A DNA stretch of 25,576 bases from positions 1 to 25,576 of the forward strand of contig JASHVT010000078.1 of assembly GCA_030039515.1 (NCBI GenBank), written 5' to 3'. Below, piece by piece: positions 7,655 to 14,852 of this stretch (positions are counted from its first letter, which is position 1; each line of letters starts with the position of its first letter). A program made the position numbers and the translations under genes. Below the pieces are notes generated by a model. It searched no databases, had not been told where the DNA came from, and was given only the letters and a program-made list of their open reading frames with translations. Source of the DNA: Nitrososphaerales archaeon. GTDB lineage: Archaea; Thermoproteota; Nitrososphaeria; Nitrososphaerales; Gagatemarchaeaceae.

Positions 7655-8773
7655 CTAATTACCCTTGCTAAGACGCCTCCATCCGTAAAGCTTCTCGTCA
7701 TAGAATGGAGTCTTGACCACCAGGGCCTTCTGGGCCTCGTCCCTGATGTCGACAGTGACCTTGGTTCCCGCGTTGGAGTCGCGAACGTCGATCCTGCAAA
7801 GCGCTATTCCCTTCTCGATTATGGGCGAGTAGGTGCCGCTCGTTACGACTCCGGCGCGGCCGCTGTCGTCCTTCACTTCGAATCCATGGCGCGGGATGCC
7901 CCTGTCCACCACGAGTCCTTTACGAACTGACCCGGGGATCAGGGGCTTCAACTCCGCGATCCTGCCAGAGCCGACATATCCTGTCTTCCCAGACGAAATG
8001 ACCCAAGACAGGTCAGCTTGGAATGGATTGGTGTCTTGGTCGATGTCAGAGCCGTGGAGCGGGAAGCCAGCCTCGAGCCTTAGCGAGTCTCGCGCCCCCA
8101 GCCCGCATGGCCTCGAGGTCTCGGACAACTTCTCCCAGACTTCGAGACCTCGCGCGGGATCGTCGTTGGTGGGCCCGAGGATCACTATCTCGAAGCCATC
8201 CTCGCCCGTATAGCCCGTCCGCGATATCAATGCATGGTTCCCCATGGCGTCCGCTTCCGAGCACCTGAACCGCTTGAGTCCTTTCAGATCTACGTCGACC
8301 AGCGGCTGCAAGGAGTTCGCCGAGTCAGGTCCTTGGACAGCTATCATCACGGACGAAGCCGTGATGTCATTCATCTCCACTCCGGAGCCAGGCATATGCT
8401 CCGTCATATGGGCGATGTCTTTCTGTGCGTTCGCGGCGTTAACCACGACCATGTATCTTGACTCTCCAGTCCTCATTACTATCAGGTCGTCGATGATTCC
8501 GGCGCCGTCGTCGAGGAGGAGTGTGTAGAAAGCCTTGCCGATGGTCTGTTGCGACACCTGAGTAGGGAGGAGGCCCTCCAGGAACTCGGTGCTCCTTTCG
8601 CCCGAGACTTCGAGCCGTCCCATATGCGATACATCGAATATCCCCGAGCCGTTGCGCACCGTGATGTGCTCTTCTTTTGTCGTCGTGTACCAGAGAGGCA
8701 TGTCGTATCCTGCGAACTCCGTCATCTTCGCGTGCTCGGAGTGGTAGGCGTGGAGCTGCGTCGTCTTCAGCAA
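7655..8773 (-). CDS. gcvT: Glycine cleavage system T protein (aminomethyltransferase)
   Basis: 372 aa from the preferred TTG at 8773. It transfers the one-carbon unit from aminomethyl-GcvH to tetrahydrofolate, releasing ammonia. The N-terminus (LKTTQLHAYHSEHAKMTEFAGYDMPLWY, about residues 2-29) is the usual opening of the family. IFDVSHMGR and SRTGYTGEDGFEI are the folate-domain landmarks, and the C-terminal barrel runs from about residue 285. An upstream ATG at 8794 is in frame and would add seven residues (MRTPRSD). It lies only about 8 bp from the TATA box, too close to be transcribed; the TTG at 8773 is 29 bp from it. The promoter is shared with the divergent zinc-ribbon gene. Confidence 0.95.
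   Translation of the reverse strand: MLKTTQLHAYHSEHAKMTEFAGYDMPLWYTTTKEEHITVRNGSGIFDVSHMGRLEVSGERSTEFLEGLLPTQVSQQTIGKAFYTLLLDDGAGIIDDLIVMRTGESRYMVVVNAANAQKDIAHMTEHMPGSGVEMNDITASSVMIAVQGPDSANSLQPLVDVDLKGLKRFRCSEADAMGNHALISRTGYTGEDGFEIVILGPTNDDPARGLEVWEKLSETSRPCGLGARDSLRLEAGFPLHGSDIDQDTNPFQADLSWVISSGKTGYVGSGRIAELKPLIPGSVRKGLVVDRGIPRHGFEVKDDSGRAGVVTSGTYSPIIEKGIALCRIDVRDSNAGTKVTVDIRDEAQKALVVKTPFYDEKLYGWRRLSKGN
7656..7661 (-). promoter_or_regulatory. TATA box of gcvH, fused to the gcvT stop codon
   Basis: TAATTA, centred 28 bp upstream of the gcvH TTG. The gcvT stop codon (TAG, 7655-7657) supplies part of it. This allows gcvH to be transcribed as a leaderless mRNA even though it directly follows gcvT. 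Confidence 0.5.
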
Positions 8774-8798
8774 GTCAGACCTTGGGGTCCGCATACGC

Positions 8799-8805
8799 CT
8801 TTAAG
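8799..8805. promoter_or_regulatory. TATA box shared by gcvT and the divergent zinc-ribbon gene
   Basis: CTTTAAG is the only AT-rich core in the divergent gap. Its centre (8802) is 29 bp from the gcvT TTG at 8773 on one side and 27 bp from the zinc-ribbon TTG at 8829 on the other. One near-palindromic box could serve both directions, giving two leaderless messages with TTG starts. Confidence 0.5.
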
Positions 8806-8828
8806 CCTGCCTAGAGCCAGCATCGGGG

Positions 8829-9005
8829 TTGACCTACGAGATAGCGTGCATGGCTTGTGGCGCCTCTCTCTATTCCGGGTTCGATCTCAAGTCTCCTTCT
8901 GACGTGTTGAAGTCGGTGGACTTCAAATGCCGGAAGTGTGGGGTGAGACTGGCTCCGGCGAAGTACCTAGTCGAGGTGCGAAAGTTGGACGGGTCCTTTG
9001 CCTGA
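8829..9005 (+). CDS. Small zinc-ribbon protein
   Basis: 58 aa from TTG: MTYEIACMACGASLYSGFDL and onward. There are two knuckles, C-M-A-C (Cys7, Cys10) and C-R-K-C (Cys34, Cys37), and a basic C-terminal half (KYLVEVRKLDGSFA). It has the size and form of the many small archaeal zinc-ribbon proteins; no specific function can be read. Codon use matches neighbouring genes. The gene begins 27 bp after the shared TATA box. It precedes the topoisomerase by 54 bp on the same strand, so the two are probably co-transcribed. Confidence 0.75.
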   Translation: MTYEIACMACGASLYSGFDLKSPSDVLKSVDFKCRKCGVRLAPAKYLVEVRKLDGSFA

Positions 9006-9059
9006 AAAGAGTGCCTGTTGACGCACCCTCAACGTAGCGGGACGAGTCCCTTGCGAGAG

Positions 9060-11120
9060 ATGGGCTATACGTTGGTTGTCTGCGAGAAGCCCGACGCTGC
9101 CAAGAAAATCTCTGAAGCGCTCTCGGGCGGGAAAGCACAGCGGTTCATGGTGGAAGGAGTGACCGTGCACAAGTTTGCCAAGGACGGGGAGAACTATGTC
9201 GTCGCAAGCGTCCAGGGCCATGTCTATGGTCTCTCCGACCCTTTCAAGGAGAGGTCGGTGTATCCCTCCTTCGATACCGAGTGGTATCCGCTGAACCTTG
9301 TCGAGAAGAGCACACGTGCGCGTGCCGCGCGGAGATTGGAGGTCGTCAACAGGCTGGCCAGATTCGCGGCCAAATTCGTGAACGCGTGCGACTACGATGT
9401 AGAAGGAGAGACGATCGGTTTCAATGTCCTCAGGTATGCGCGTCCAGGGAGCGAGCACTCCGCTCTGAGGGCGAAGTTCTCGACCCTTACGACCGAGGAA
9501 CTGAATGTCGCGTTCGGCAGACTCGATAAGGGGGGAGCCGGCCTCGCGAGGGCCGGGAGAGCAAGGCACCTGATCGACTTCGCCTGGGGCGTCAACATGT
9601 CTAGGATGCTCACCAGGTCGGTGAATGAGCGGACGAAGCGCTATCGCACCATAAGCGTAGGGAGGGTGCAGGGGCCGACCCTCAGCTTCCTCACAAGCAG
9701 AGAGAGGGAGATTCGCGAATTCGTACCCGTTCCATACTGGAAAGTCCATGGTCGCTTTGGGGGCGAGAACGGGGAGTTCGACGCCGAGTGCGGAGGCAGG
9801 TTCTTGGTAAAGGCTGAAGCGCTGAGGGTTCTAGACGACTGCGTCGGCCGGGAATCGACGGCGGTTCGGTCGGCGAGCGTGGCAGTCAGCGTGATGCCGC
9901 CGCCGCCGCTCAACACGGGAGACCTTCAGAAAGAGGCGTACAGAGCCTTCGGATTCTCGCCGAGCAAGACCCTGATGGCCGCCGAGAGACTGTACTTGAG
10001 CGGCCTGATATCGTATCCAAGGACTGCGAGTCAAAAGCTACCTCCCACCATCGGCTACAATTCCATACTTCGCCGTTTGGCGGAGTCAGGAAGGCGGTTC
10101 GAAGATGCGTCGGAAATCCTTCGGAGCGAGTCCAAGCCAGTCCAGGGCCTGAAGGAGGATTACGCTCACCCTGCGATCTATCCCACGGCCGGGAGACATC
10201 CGTCAGGAACCTTGGACGCCGGCGAGGATGCTCTCTACGACATCATCGTAAGAAGATTCATGGCCGCTTTCGGCCCGCCTGCTCGCCAGGAGGTCCTGAA
10301 GGTCGACTTCGAGGTGGAGGGCCATACGTTCAGACTACAGGGAAAGAGGACGGTATTCCTGGGATGGATGAAGTACTATGGCAAGTACTCGGCCCGCAGG
10401 GACGATGTGTTGCCGAAGATCTCCGTGGGCGAGAAGCTCAAGGTCTTAGACCTGAAGGTGACGGAGAGGTTCGAGGAGCCGCCCCCTCGCTTCAGTGAGA
10501 GCACACTCCTTGAGAAGATGGAGAACGAGTCGATAGGCACCAAGTCAACCAGGGCAGGCGTCATCTCGACTTTGATACGCAGAGGCTATGTGGGGGGGAC
10601 GAGGCTGACTGTAACGGACTTGGGGCTGTCTGTCGCCGAGCTGATTCAAGAGAGCGCGCCCATGCTTGCGAGTGCCGAACTTACGGCGGTGATTGAGAAG
10701 AGCCTGGACGAGGTCGAGGAAGGGAAGGCGTCCGACGTTCCAATAGTCAGAGATGCGCTGAAGTCGATCGCAGACCAGCTTGTAAGATTCGAGGAGGACG
10801 AAAGACGCGACGTCCCCCTCGTGGTAGGCGATGTGTCGGCGCCCCCTGGCGTCACCCTTGGCAAATGTCCTATCTGCAAGTCTGGGGAGCTAAGAATAGT
10901 GAAATCGGGGAGGACCGGCAAGAGGTTCGTGGGTTGTTCGGCTTACGGCTCGGGATGCAGAGCTTCAGCGCCTCTTCCACAGAGAGGAACGGTGAGGCCT
11001 TTCGGGGCCTGTCAAGAGTGCTCCTGGCCCGTGGTCCGAGTGATGCTAGGCCGCCGCCCCTGGAGCCTTTGCGTCAATCCCGCTTGTCCCGCGAAGGGAA
11101 GGAAGAAAATTGGGCTGTAG
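9060..11120 (+). CDS. topA: Type IA DNA topoisomerase (topoisomerase I/III)
   Basis: 686 aa from ATG. The TOPRIM domain has the catalytic Glu in TLVVCEKPDAAKKI (Glu9) and the D-x-D-x-E motif in NACDYDVEGETIGFN. The active-site tyrosine is Tyr319 in GLISYPRTASQKLPP. Two C-terminal zinc ribbons follow: CPIC with a Cys pair ending at SGC, and CQEC with CVNPAC. It relaxes or decatenates DNA through a single-strand break. It has no helicase domain, so it is not reverse gyrase. Upstream in-frame TTG codons at 9018 and 9051 exist, but the family starts directly at the TLVVCEKP strand, so the ATG is preferred. It probably shares the transcript of the zinc-ribbon gene before it and overlaps the next gene by 11 bp. 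Confidence 0.96.
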   Translation: MGYTLVVCEKPDAAKKISEALSGGKAQRFMVEGVTVHKFAKDGENYVVASVQGHVYGLSDPFKERSVYPSFDTEWYPLNLVEKSTRARAARRLEVVNRLARFAAKFVNACDYDVEGETIGFNVLRYARPGSEHSALRAKFSTLTTEELNVAFGRLDKGGAGLARAGRARHLIDFAWGVNMSRMLTRSVNERTKRYRTISVGRVQGPTLSFLTSREREIREFVPVPYWKVHGRFGGENGEFDAECGGRFLVKAEALRVLDDCVGRESTAVRSASVAVSVMPPPPLNTGDLQKEAYRAFGFSPSKTLMAAERLYLSGLISYPRTASQKLPPTIGYNSILRRLAESGRRFEDASEILRSESKPVQGLKEDYAHPAIYPTAGRHPSGTLDAGEDALYDIIVRRFMAAFGPPARQEVLKVDFEVEGHTFRLQGKRTVFLGWMKYYGKYSARRDDVLPKISVGEKLKVLDLKVTERFEEPPPRFSESTLLEKMENESIGTKSTRAGVISTLIRRGYVGGTRLTVTDLGLSVAELIQESAPMLASAELTAVIEKSLDEVEEGKASDVPIVRDALKSIADQLVRFEEDERRDVPLVVGDVSAPPGVTLGKCPICKSGELRIVKSGRTGKRFVGCSAYGSGCRASAPLPQRGTVRPFGACQECSWPVVRVMLGRRPWSLCVNPACPAKGRKKIGL

Positions 11121-11319
11121 GCTTTGTGGAAGGACCGCCTTGACGGAGGTCTGTGTGTATCACCAGGAGGCCATGGACCGGGTGAAAGCAGCCTATCCCC
11201 TCTGGGTGAAGGCCTACGGACGCCTTGAATGGAAAGATTATTTGGATAGTGTTAAACGCAACGTCCAAACGGGCCAGTGGGTAAGGGAGATAGTGACACT
11301 ATTGGAGGGAACCGGTTGA
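11110..11319 (+). CDS. Small conserved zinc-finger protein
   Basis: 69 aa from TTG, overlapping the end of the topoisomerase by 11 bp. The N-terminus is a compact C-x2-C-x8-C-x2-H site (CRLCGRTALTEVCVYH). A helical region follows, rich in aromatic residues (AYPLWVKAYGRLEWKDYL), then NVQTGQWVREIVTLLEG. I have seen this general pattern in archaeal conserved hypothetical proteins (short Cys/His head, then Y-x-x-W and G-x-W-V motifs), but no function is established to my knowledge. It is coupled at both ends: its TGA overlaps the TTG of the next membrane protein. A link with the topoisomerase is suggested only by position. Confidence 0.75.
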   Translation: MGCRLCGRTALTEVCVYHQEAMDRVKAAYPLWVKAYGRLEWKDYLDSVKRNVQTGQWVREIVTLLEGTG

Positions 11320-11723
11320 TAAGACGGGTGTTCGAGTCATGGTATGACAGGACGATAGGAGCGGCCAGGGACTCGGCCAATCGCATGGCTTCATACTTCA
11401 CCAAGCGTGGGAACCTGCTTCAGGTGTTCTACGTCGTGCTCCTAGTAGGCTTCACCGCCGGGTTCATCGACGCGATATTCTTCCCAGTCTCCAGTCAGAG
11501 CTATGTAATCTGGCCCGGGACCGGCGAGCAGACGGTCGCCGAGGCATTCATAGACTTCTTCGTGGTAGCGGTGGGCGGCGGAGGAATCTACCTAGCTTAC
11601 CTCAGCGGGAGGCAGACGACTAGCCCAAGGATGGTAAACTTCTACCTCGCGCTCTCCCTTCTCCTCGTCGCCGTTTCCCTGCTCGCAGGAATAGAGATTG
11701 CGATAATCAAGGGATACGGGTAG
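11316..11723 (+). CDS. Small membrane protein with three TM helices
   Basis: 135 aa from TTG. A charged N-terminal stretch (about 1-32) is followed by three hydrophobic helices: about 34-52 (VFYVVLLVGFTAGFIDAIFF region), about 74-96 (FIDFFVVAVGGGGIYLAYL) and about 108-129 (FYLALSLLLVAVSLLAGIEI). The loop after helix 1 contains SSQSYVIWPGTGEQ. I do not recognise the family. The start is decided by two facts: TTG overlaps the stop of the previous gene (TTGA), and GGAGGG at 11304-11309 is spaced correctly as a Shine-Dalgarno sequence, one of the few here and consistent with an internal operon gene. The 3' end overlaps the convergent RecA-like gene by 17 bp. Confidence 0.75.
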   Translation: MIRRVFESWYDRTIGAARDSANRMASYFTKRGNLLQVFYVVLLVGFTAGFIDAIFFPVSSQSYVIWPGTGEQTVAEAFIDFFVVAVGGGGIYLAYLSGRQTTSPRMVNFYLALSLLLVAVSLLAGIEIAIIKGYG

Positions 11724-12312
11724 AGAAAGTCCCGCCCGGCCAGAGGCTGCCGCGAAGACAGGTGAACGAAATCGGCGAGCCACGACTGTAGGTAACTCGC
11801 ACAGTCGCGTCTGAAAGGTCCGACATAGGCCTCCCTTTGCCCGACTCCCCTAGCTTCTCCCTTCTGTACATGGTGAGCACTGCTGCCGAACCGTTTGACT
11901 CGGCGAAGGCGGATAGGCTCGCCACCGCATATGAAAGCGTCCTGCTCCTTGAAGCGCCTTCGTTTGAGGACAGGGCGTGGTAGAGCGTGTTCAAACTGTC
12001 TATGATTATCACATCTAGTCCGTCGTCGAACACGGTCAGAAGCTCCTCTTCCATCCTCGTCTCAGGTGAGGGCGTGTGTATCGTTATCGACCCTCCATGT
12101 GGAGGCCTGGCTTGCTTGAAGATCGAGTCTGAGTTCGAAGAGTAAAGAGAGTCGAGGTCTAGGATTCCTGCCCTGTCTCCCGTGCTGGAAAGGAAGTCTG
12201 CGGTGACCGTCGCCAGCGCCAAGTTGGAGTCTCTGTCGTCAAGTATCATGATGGTGGTTCTCCGTCTGAGGGGTCCGAAGAACGAGACTGCGGCATCAGG
12301 CCGAACGCTCAA
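11707..12312 (-). CDS. RecA/RadA-fold protein lacking the Walker A lysine
   Basis: 201 aa from TTG. It reads like the core of a RadA/KaiC-type ATPase. A first strand is followed by a loop where the P-loop should be, a Walker B strand LDVIIIDSLNTLYH (about 108-121), a helix pair, and a further strand AAVLTMYRRE in the place of the RadA sensor. The expected G-P-x-x-S-G-K-T is instead FFGPLRRRTTIMIL (about 11-24): G-P and T-T survive, but G-K is replaced by Arg. It is therefore probably not an active ATPase, or it uses another partner's site, as in RecA-paralogue complexes. The TATTA box at 12338-12343 is 28 bp upstream. It is divergent, by 35 bp, from the RuvC-like gene. Family assignment is by motif reading only. 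Confidence 0.65.
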   Translation of the reverse strand: MSVRPDAAVSFFGPLRRRTTIMILDDRDSNLALATVTADFLSSTGDRAGILDLDSLYSSNSDSIFKQARPPHGGSITIHTPSPETRMEEELLTVFDDGLDVIIIDSLNTLYHALSSNEGASRSRTLSYAVASLSAFAESNGSAAVLTMYRREKLGESGKGRPMSDLSDATVRVTYSRGSPISFTCLRGSLWPGGTFSTRIP

Positions 12313-12337
12313 TAGACTCCCTGAGGCTCGCCTGGCC

Positions 12338-12343
12338 GTATTA
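12338..12343 (-). promoter_or_regulatory. TATA-like box in the RecA-like / RuvC-like divergent gap
   Basis: TAATAC on the minus strand, 28 bp upstream of the RecA-like TTG. The divergent gap is only 35 bp, so any promoter for the plus-strand gene must overlap this site or lie within the RecA-like gene. Confidence 0.35.
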
Positions 12344-12347
12344 GAGA

Positions 12348-12968
12348 TTGAGCAGGCTTTGCGTGATCACGGCCAGGGCAAGCGCGTATTACGCCCTGGT
12401 CAACAAGCTCAAGCAGGCGGGTCTCTCCTTTTCGAGCGTCACTCCCGATGCTGCGTGGGGTGAATGTGACCTTGTCCTTACAACGTCGGCGGAGGCTTCT
12501 CGCTTCGGAGACAAGGTGTTGTCGCTGGAAGACCTTGACGAGAACCCCGGCGTGTTCAAAGGCCAAGTGCTGGCAAAGCTGAATGGGGGAAAAGACGCGA
12601 TACTGGTCGGGATTGACCCGGGAAAGCGGATAGGTCTTGCCGTGTTCTACGGCGGGACGAAGCTTGCGTTCAGTACGTTTCACTCGGTGGGAACGGTGTC
12701 CTCCAGGGTCGTCAGATTCGCTGAAGCAGTCCCAAAGAGTGGTTTCTCAGTGAGAATTGGGAACGGCGACAGCTCGACGGTCGAGAGTCTGGTCGAGGCG
12801 CTCCGGGGCGCGCTGCCTACGGCGGTTGTAGAGGTCGTGGATGAATCAGGCACGTCGACAAGGACGTCCAAGATGAAGGGGTTGCAGGGAGATGAGCGTG
12901 CCGCGGCCAAGATCGCTTTCAGAAGAGGCAGGGTGGTCATCGATGGTCGGACCAGAACTCACGCGTAA
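12348..12968 (+). CDS. RuvC/YqgF-like (RNase H fold) putative nuclease
   Basis: 206 aa. The N-terminal domain (about 1-80, opening RLCVITARASAYYALVNKLK) is unknown. The C-terminal domain opens with ILVGIDPGKRIGLAVFYGGT (Asp90), the first strand of RuvC/YqgF-type RNase H folds. Later come RIGNGDSST (about 136-144), VEVVDESGTST (Asp165/Glu166) and GDERAAAKIAFRRG (Asp182). These acids occupy the positions expected of a metal-binding catalytic site. A junction resolvase or an RNA-processing nuclease are both possible. The start is TTG at 12348 (MSRLCVITAR); GTG at 12363 is an alternative. It is divergent from the RecA-like gene and convergent with XPD, overlapping its end by 32 bp. Confidence is good that the gene is real, moderate for the fold. 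Confidence 0.7.
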   Translation: MSRLCVITARASAYYALVNKLKQAGLSFSSVTPDAAWGECDLVLTTSAEASRFGDKVLSLEDLDENPGVFKGQVLAKLNGGKDAILVGIDPGKRIGLAVFYGGTKLAFSTFHSVGTVSSRVVRFAEAVPKSGFSVRIGNGDSSTVESLVEALRGALPTAVVEVVDESGTSTRTSKMKGLQGDERAAAKIAFRRGRVVIDGRTRTHA

Positions 12969-14799
12969 GGGTTCCAAGGCCATCGGGCCCGAAGTCGCCA
13001 GAAACCAAGTCTTCTCCGAGCCAAGATGGCATCAGTTGCTTCACGGACGCCTGGTCGAACCTCGAGTCCAACAGGACCACGAGCCCTTTCTTGCCAGGAC
13101 GTCTGATGTGCCTCCCTGCGGCCTGGAACGCCTTCCGCGCCGCAGGAAGGAGCGACAGCATGAGATAGGATTCTCGCTCCCCAATCCGTCTCATGGACGA
13201 ATACTCTGTGTAAAGTACAGGAGATGGTGGAGGAAGCGAGAGTCCGACGACTATCACGGTGCCCATCGAAGACTCCTTGAAGTCCTCGCCTTCGGAAAAC
13301 CTCCCCCCTTGGACGGCGAAAAGGACCGAGTTGGGGCGCGAGCTGAATTCATCGAAGATGTCTGACGCTTCTTGGCTCGAGAGTTTCGACGACTCCGAGA
13401 CCAAAGGCCTGCCGCCGAGGTGTCGGGAGGCTGTGCGTCGCAGCTCATCGAGGAGCGCGTAGGACGGCGCGAAGACTCCTACCCCGGAGTCCGTAGCATG
13501 TGTGACAGAGACTATCCTTTCGGAGATCTTCGTGAGCATCTCCGGTGTTCTTAGCTTGAACCGCGTGGAGACGCCCGTGTCCACAACGGTCCTAACCTGC
13601 ACCCGCGGCGCGACGCTGGTCTCGTATGAAGCGACGTTCGAAGGCTTCAGCCCGAGCGATCTGATGAAGACCTCGGAAGGGCTGATGGTGGCTGACATCA
13701 GGACTGCAGCGGCCAGTCCCTTCAGATATCCGTCGAAGTCTCCCACAGGGTCGGGGTCAACGATCCCGAACCCGCCCTGCAATTTCACAAGCACACCCCG
13801 GTTGGATGTCAGTAGTTTGATGATGAAGTCGCTCACGCGAAGAATCTTGGCTGGGAGTCTTCTTTCATAGGCTATCGATCCCCAAGCCGCTCCAGAACAG
13901 GAACTCAGCTCGAAGGCCAGGTTCTGGAGCCAGGGGACACCGTGCGCCTCCCGAATCGCCTGAATGACTGAGTTCTTGTCCAGGAGCCACCCCGAGCTCA
14001 TGTCGCGCACGGCTTTCAGTGACGACTGGAACGCGACCAATGAAGCGGCCGCGTCGTCCATCAGCATGGCCCTCGCTTCCTCTATCGCCGCATCAAGCTC
14101 CCCGGTGCTGAGCGCGGCTGAGTTCGCTCCTCTGAAGAAGTCTCTCAGATTGTGCGCCTCGTCGACCACCAGGATCGCCTTGCTCAGGTCAGGCGAGTCG
14201 CTTCCGAACAAGACGGGAGCGGCTCTCTTGTCGAAGACATAGTGATATGGGACGACCGCCACCTGGGCTTGGACCAATGCAAGCCTCGCGACCTCGTAGG
14301 GGCAGACGTGGACGGATTCGGACTCGCGCATCAGATCCAGGTGCCCGGGTGTAGAGTTGACGGTCCGCTCCACCATGCGGCTGAACTCTTCCCCCACCAG
14401 CGGCACGTTCATGAAGTAAGTGCATAGGTTGTTGCTTACGTTGAACGAACAGTACCAGCCGAACGACTCCTGGGGAATCGACTTCCCCCGCCGCAACAGG
14501 CAGTAGTCGTATTTGGAAAACAGAGCCGCCGCTTTGAACTGGTGCTTCGCCTGGAGCCGGGAGATTTCCTCCACGACTCTCTGGATTTGGCGCTTTGTCC
14601 TGCAGGCGTAGACGATTCTGAAGCCCTTCTCTTCCCCCGCCGCAAGGGCGCCCGTGAGGGCTGCCGCTGTCTTCCCAAATCCGCTCATCGCCTCCGCCAA
14701 CAGAATGGAGTTGCTCGCGCAGGCCTCATAGATCCGTTCGGCGAACTCGCGCTGCCCCGCCCTGAAGGAGCCGTACGCGAACCTTTCCTCCAGGTTCAC
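12937..14799 (-). CDS. xpd: XPD/Rad3-family iron-sulfur DNA helicase
   Basis: 620 aa superfamily 2 5'-3' helicase. Walker A is AMSGFGKT (about 37-44). Four cysteines, Cys100, Cys117, Cys126 and Cys166, form the 4Fe-4S domain inserted in helicase domain 1. Walker B is VVDEAHNL (DEAH at 213-216). AAVLMSATISPSEVF is motif III-like, and FQAAGRHIRRPGKKG near 555-570 is motif VI. In archaea XPD is linked with excision repair and replication-fork maintenance. The start is GTG, with an AAATAT box (14821-14826) about 25 bp upstream and no Shine-Dalgarno sequence. It overlaps the RuvC-like gene at the 3' end. No XPB or Bax1 gene is nearby. Confidence 0.94.
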   Translation of the reverse strand: MNLEERFAYGSFRAGQREFAERIYEACASNSILLAEAMSGFGKTAAALTGALAAGEEKGFRIVYACRTKRQIQRVVEEISRLQAKHQFKAAALFSKYDYCLLRRGKSIPQESFGWYCSFNVSNNLCTYFMNVPLVGEEFSRMVERTVNSTPGHLDLMRESESVHVCPYEVARLALVQAQVAVVPYHYVFDKRAAPVLFGSDSPDLSKAILVVDEAHNLRDFFRGANSAALSTGELDAAIEEARAMLMDDAAASLVAFQSSLKAVRDMSSGWLLDKNSVIQAIREAHGVPWLQNLAFELSSCSGAAWGSIAYERRLPAKILRVSDFIIKLLTSNRGVLVKLQGGFGIVDPDPVGDFDGYLKGLAAAVLMSATISPSEVFIRSLGLKPSNVASYETSVAPRVQVRTVVDTGVSTRFKLRTPEMLTKISERIVSVTHATDSGVGVFAPSYALLDELRRTASRHLGGRPLVSESSKLSSQEASDIFDEFSSRPNSVLFAVQGGRFSEGEDFKESSMGTVIVVGLSLPPPSPVLYTEYSSMRRIGERESYLMLSLLPAARKAFQAAGRHIRRPGKKGLVVLLDSRFDQASVKQLMPSWLGEDLVSGDFGPDGLGTLTREFWSDHR

Positions 14800-14820
14800 G
14801 AGCTGTGATCTGGTTGCCGT

Positions 14821-14826
14821 ATATTT
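14821..14826 (-). promoter_or_regulatory. TATA box of xpd
   Basis: AAATAT on the minus strand, about 25 bp from the GTG start, in the 53-bp gap after the HD-domain gene. The spacing fits a leaderless transcript. Confidence 0.45.
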
Positions 14827-14852
14827 CCTGCCTTGTCTTCCCGCGAGTAGCC

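Noticed and set aside
8967..9749. 260-aa minus-strand frame over the start of the topoisomerase gene
   Set aside because: It is a shadow of a clearly identified topoisomerase whose TOPRIM motifs lie in the plus frame.
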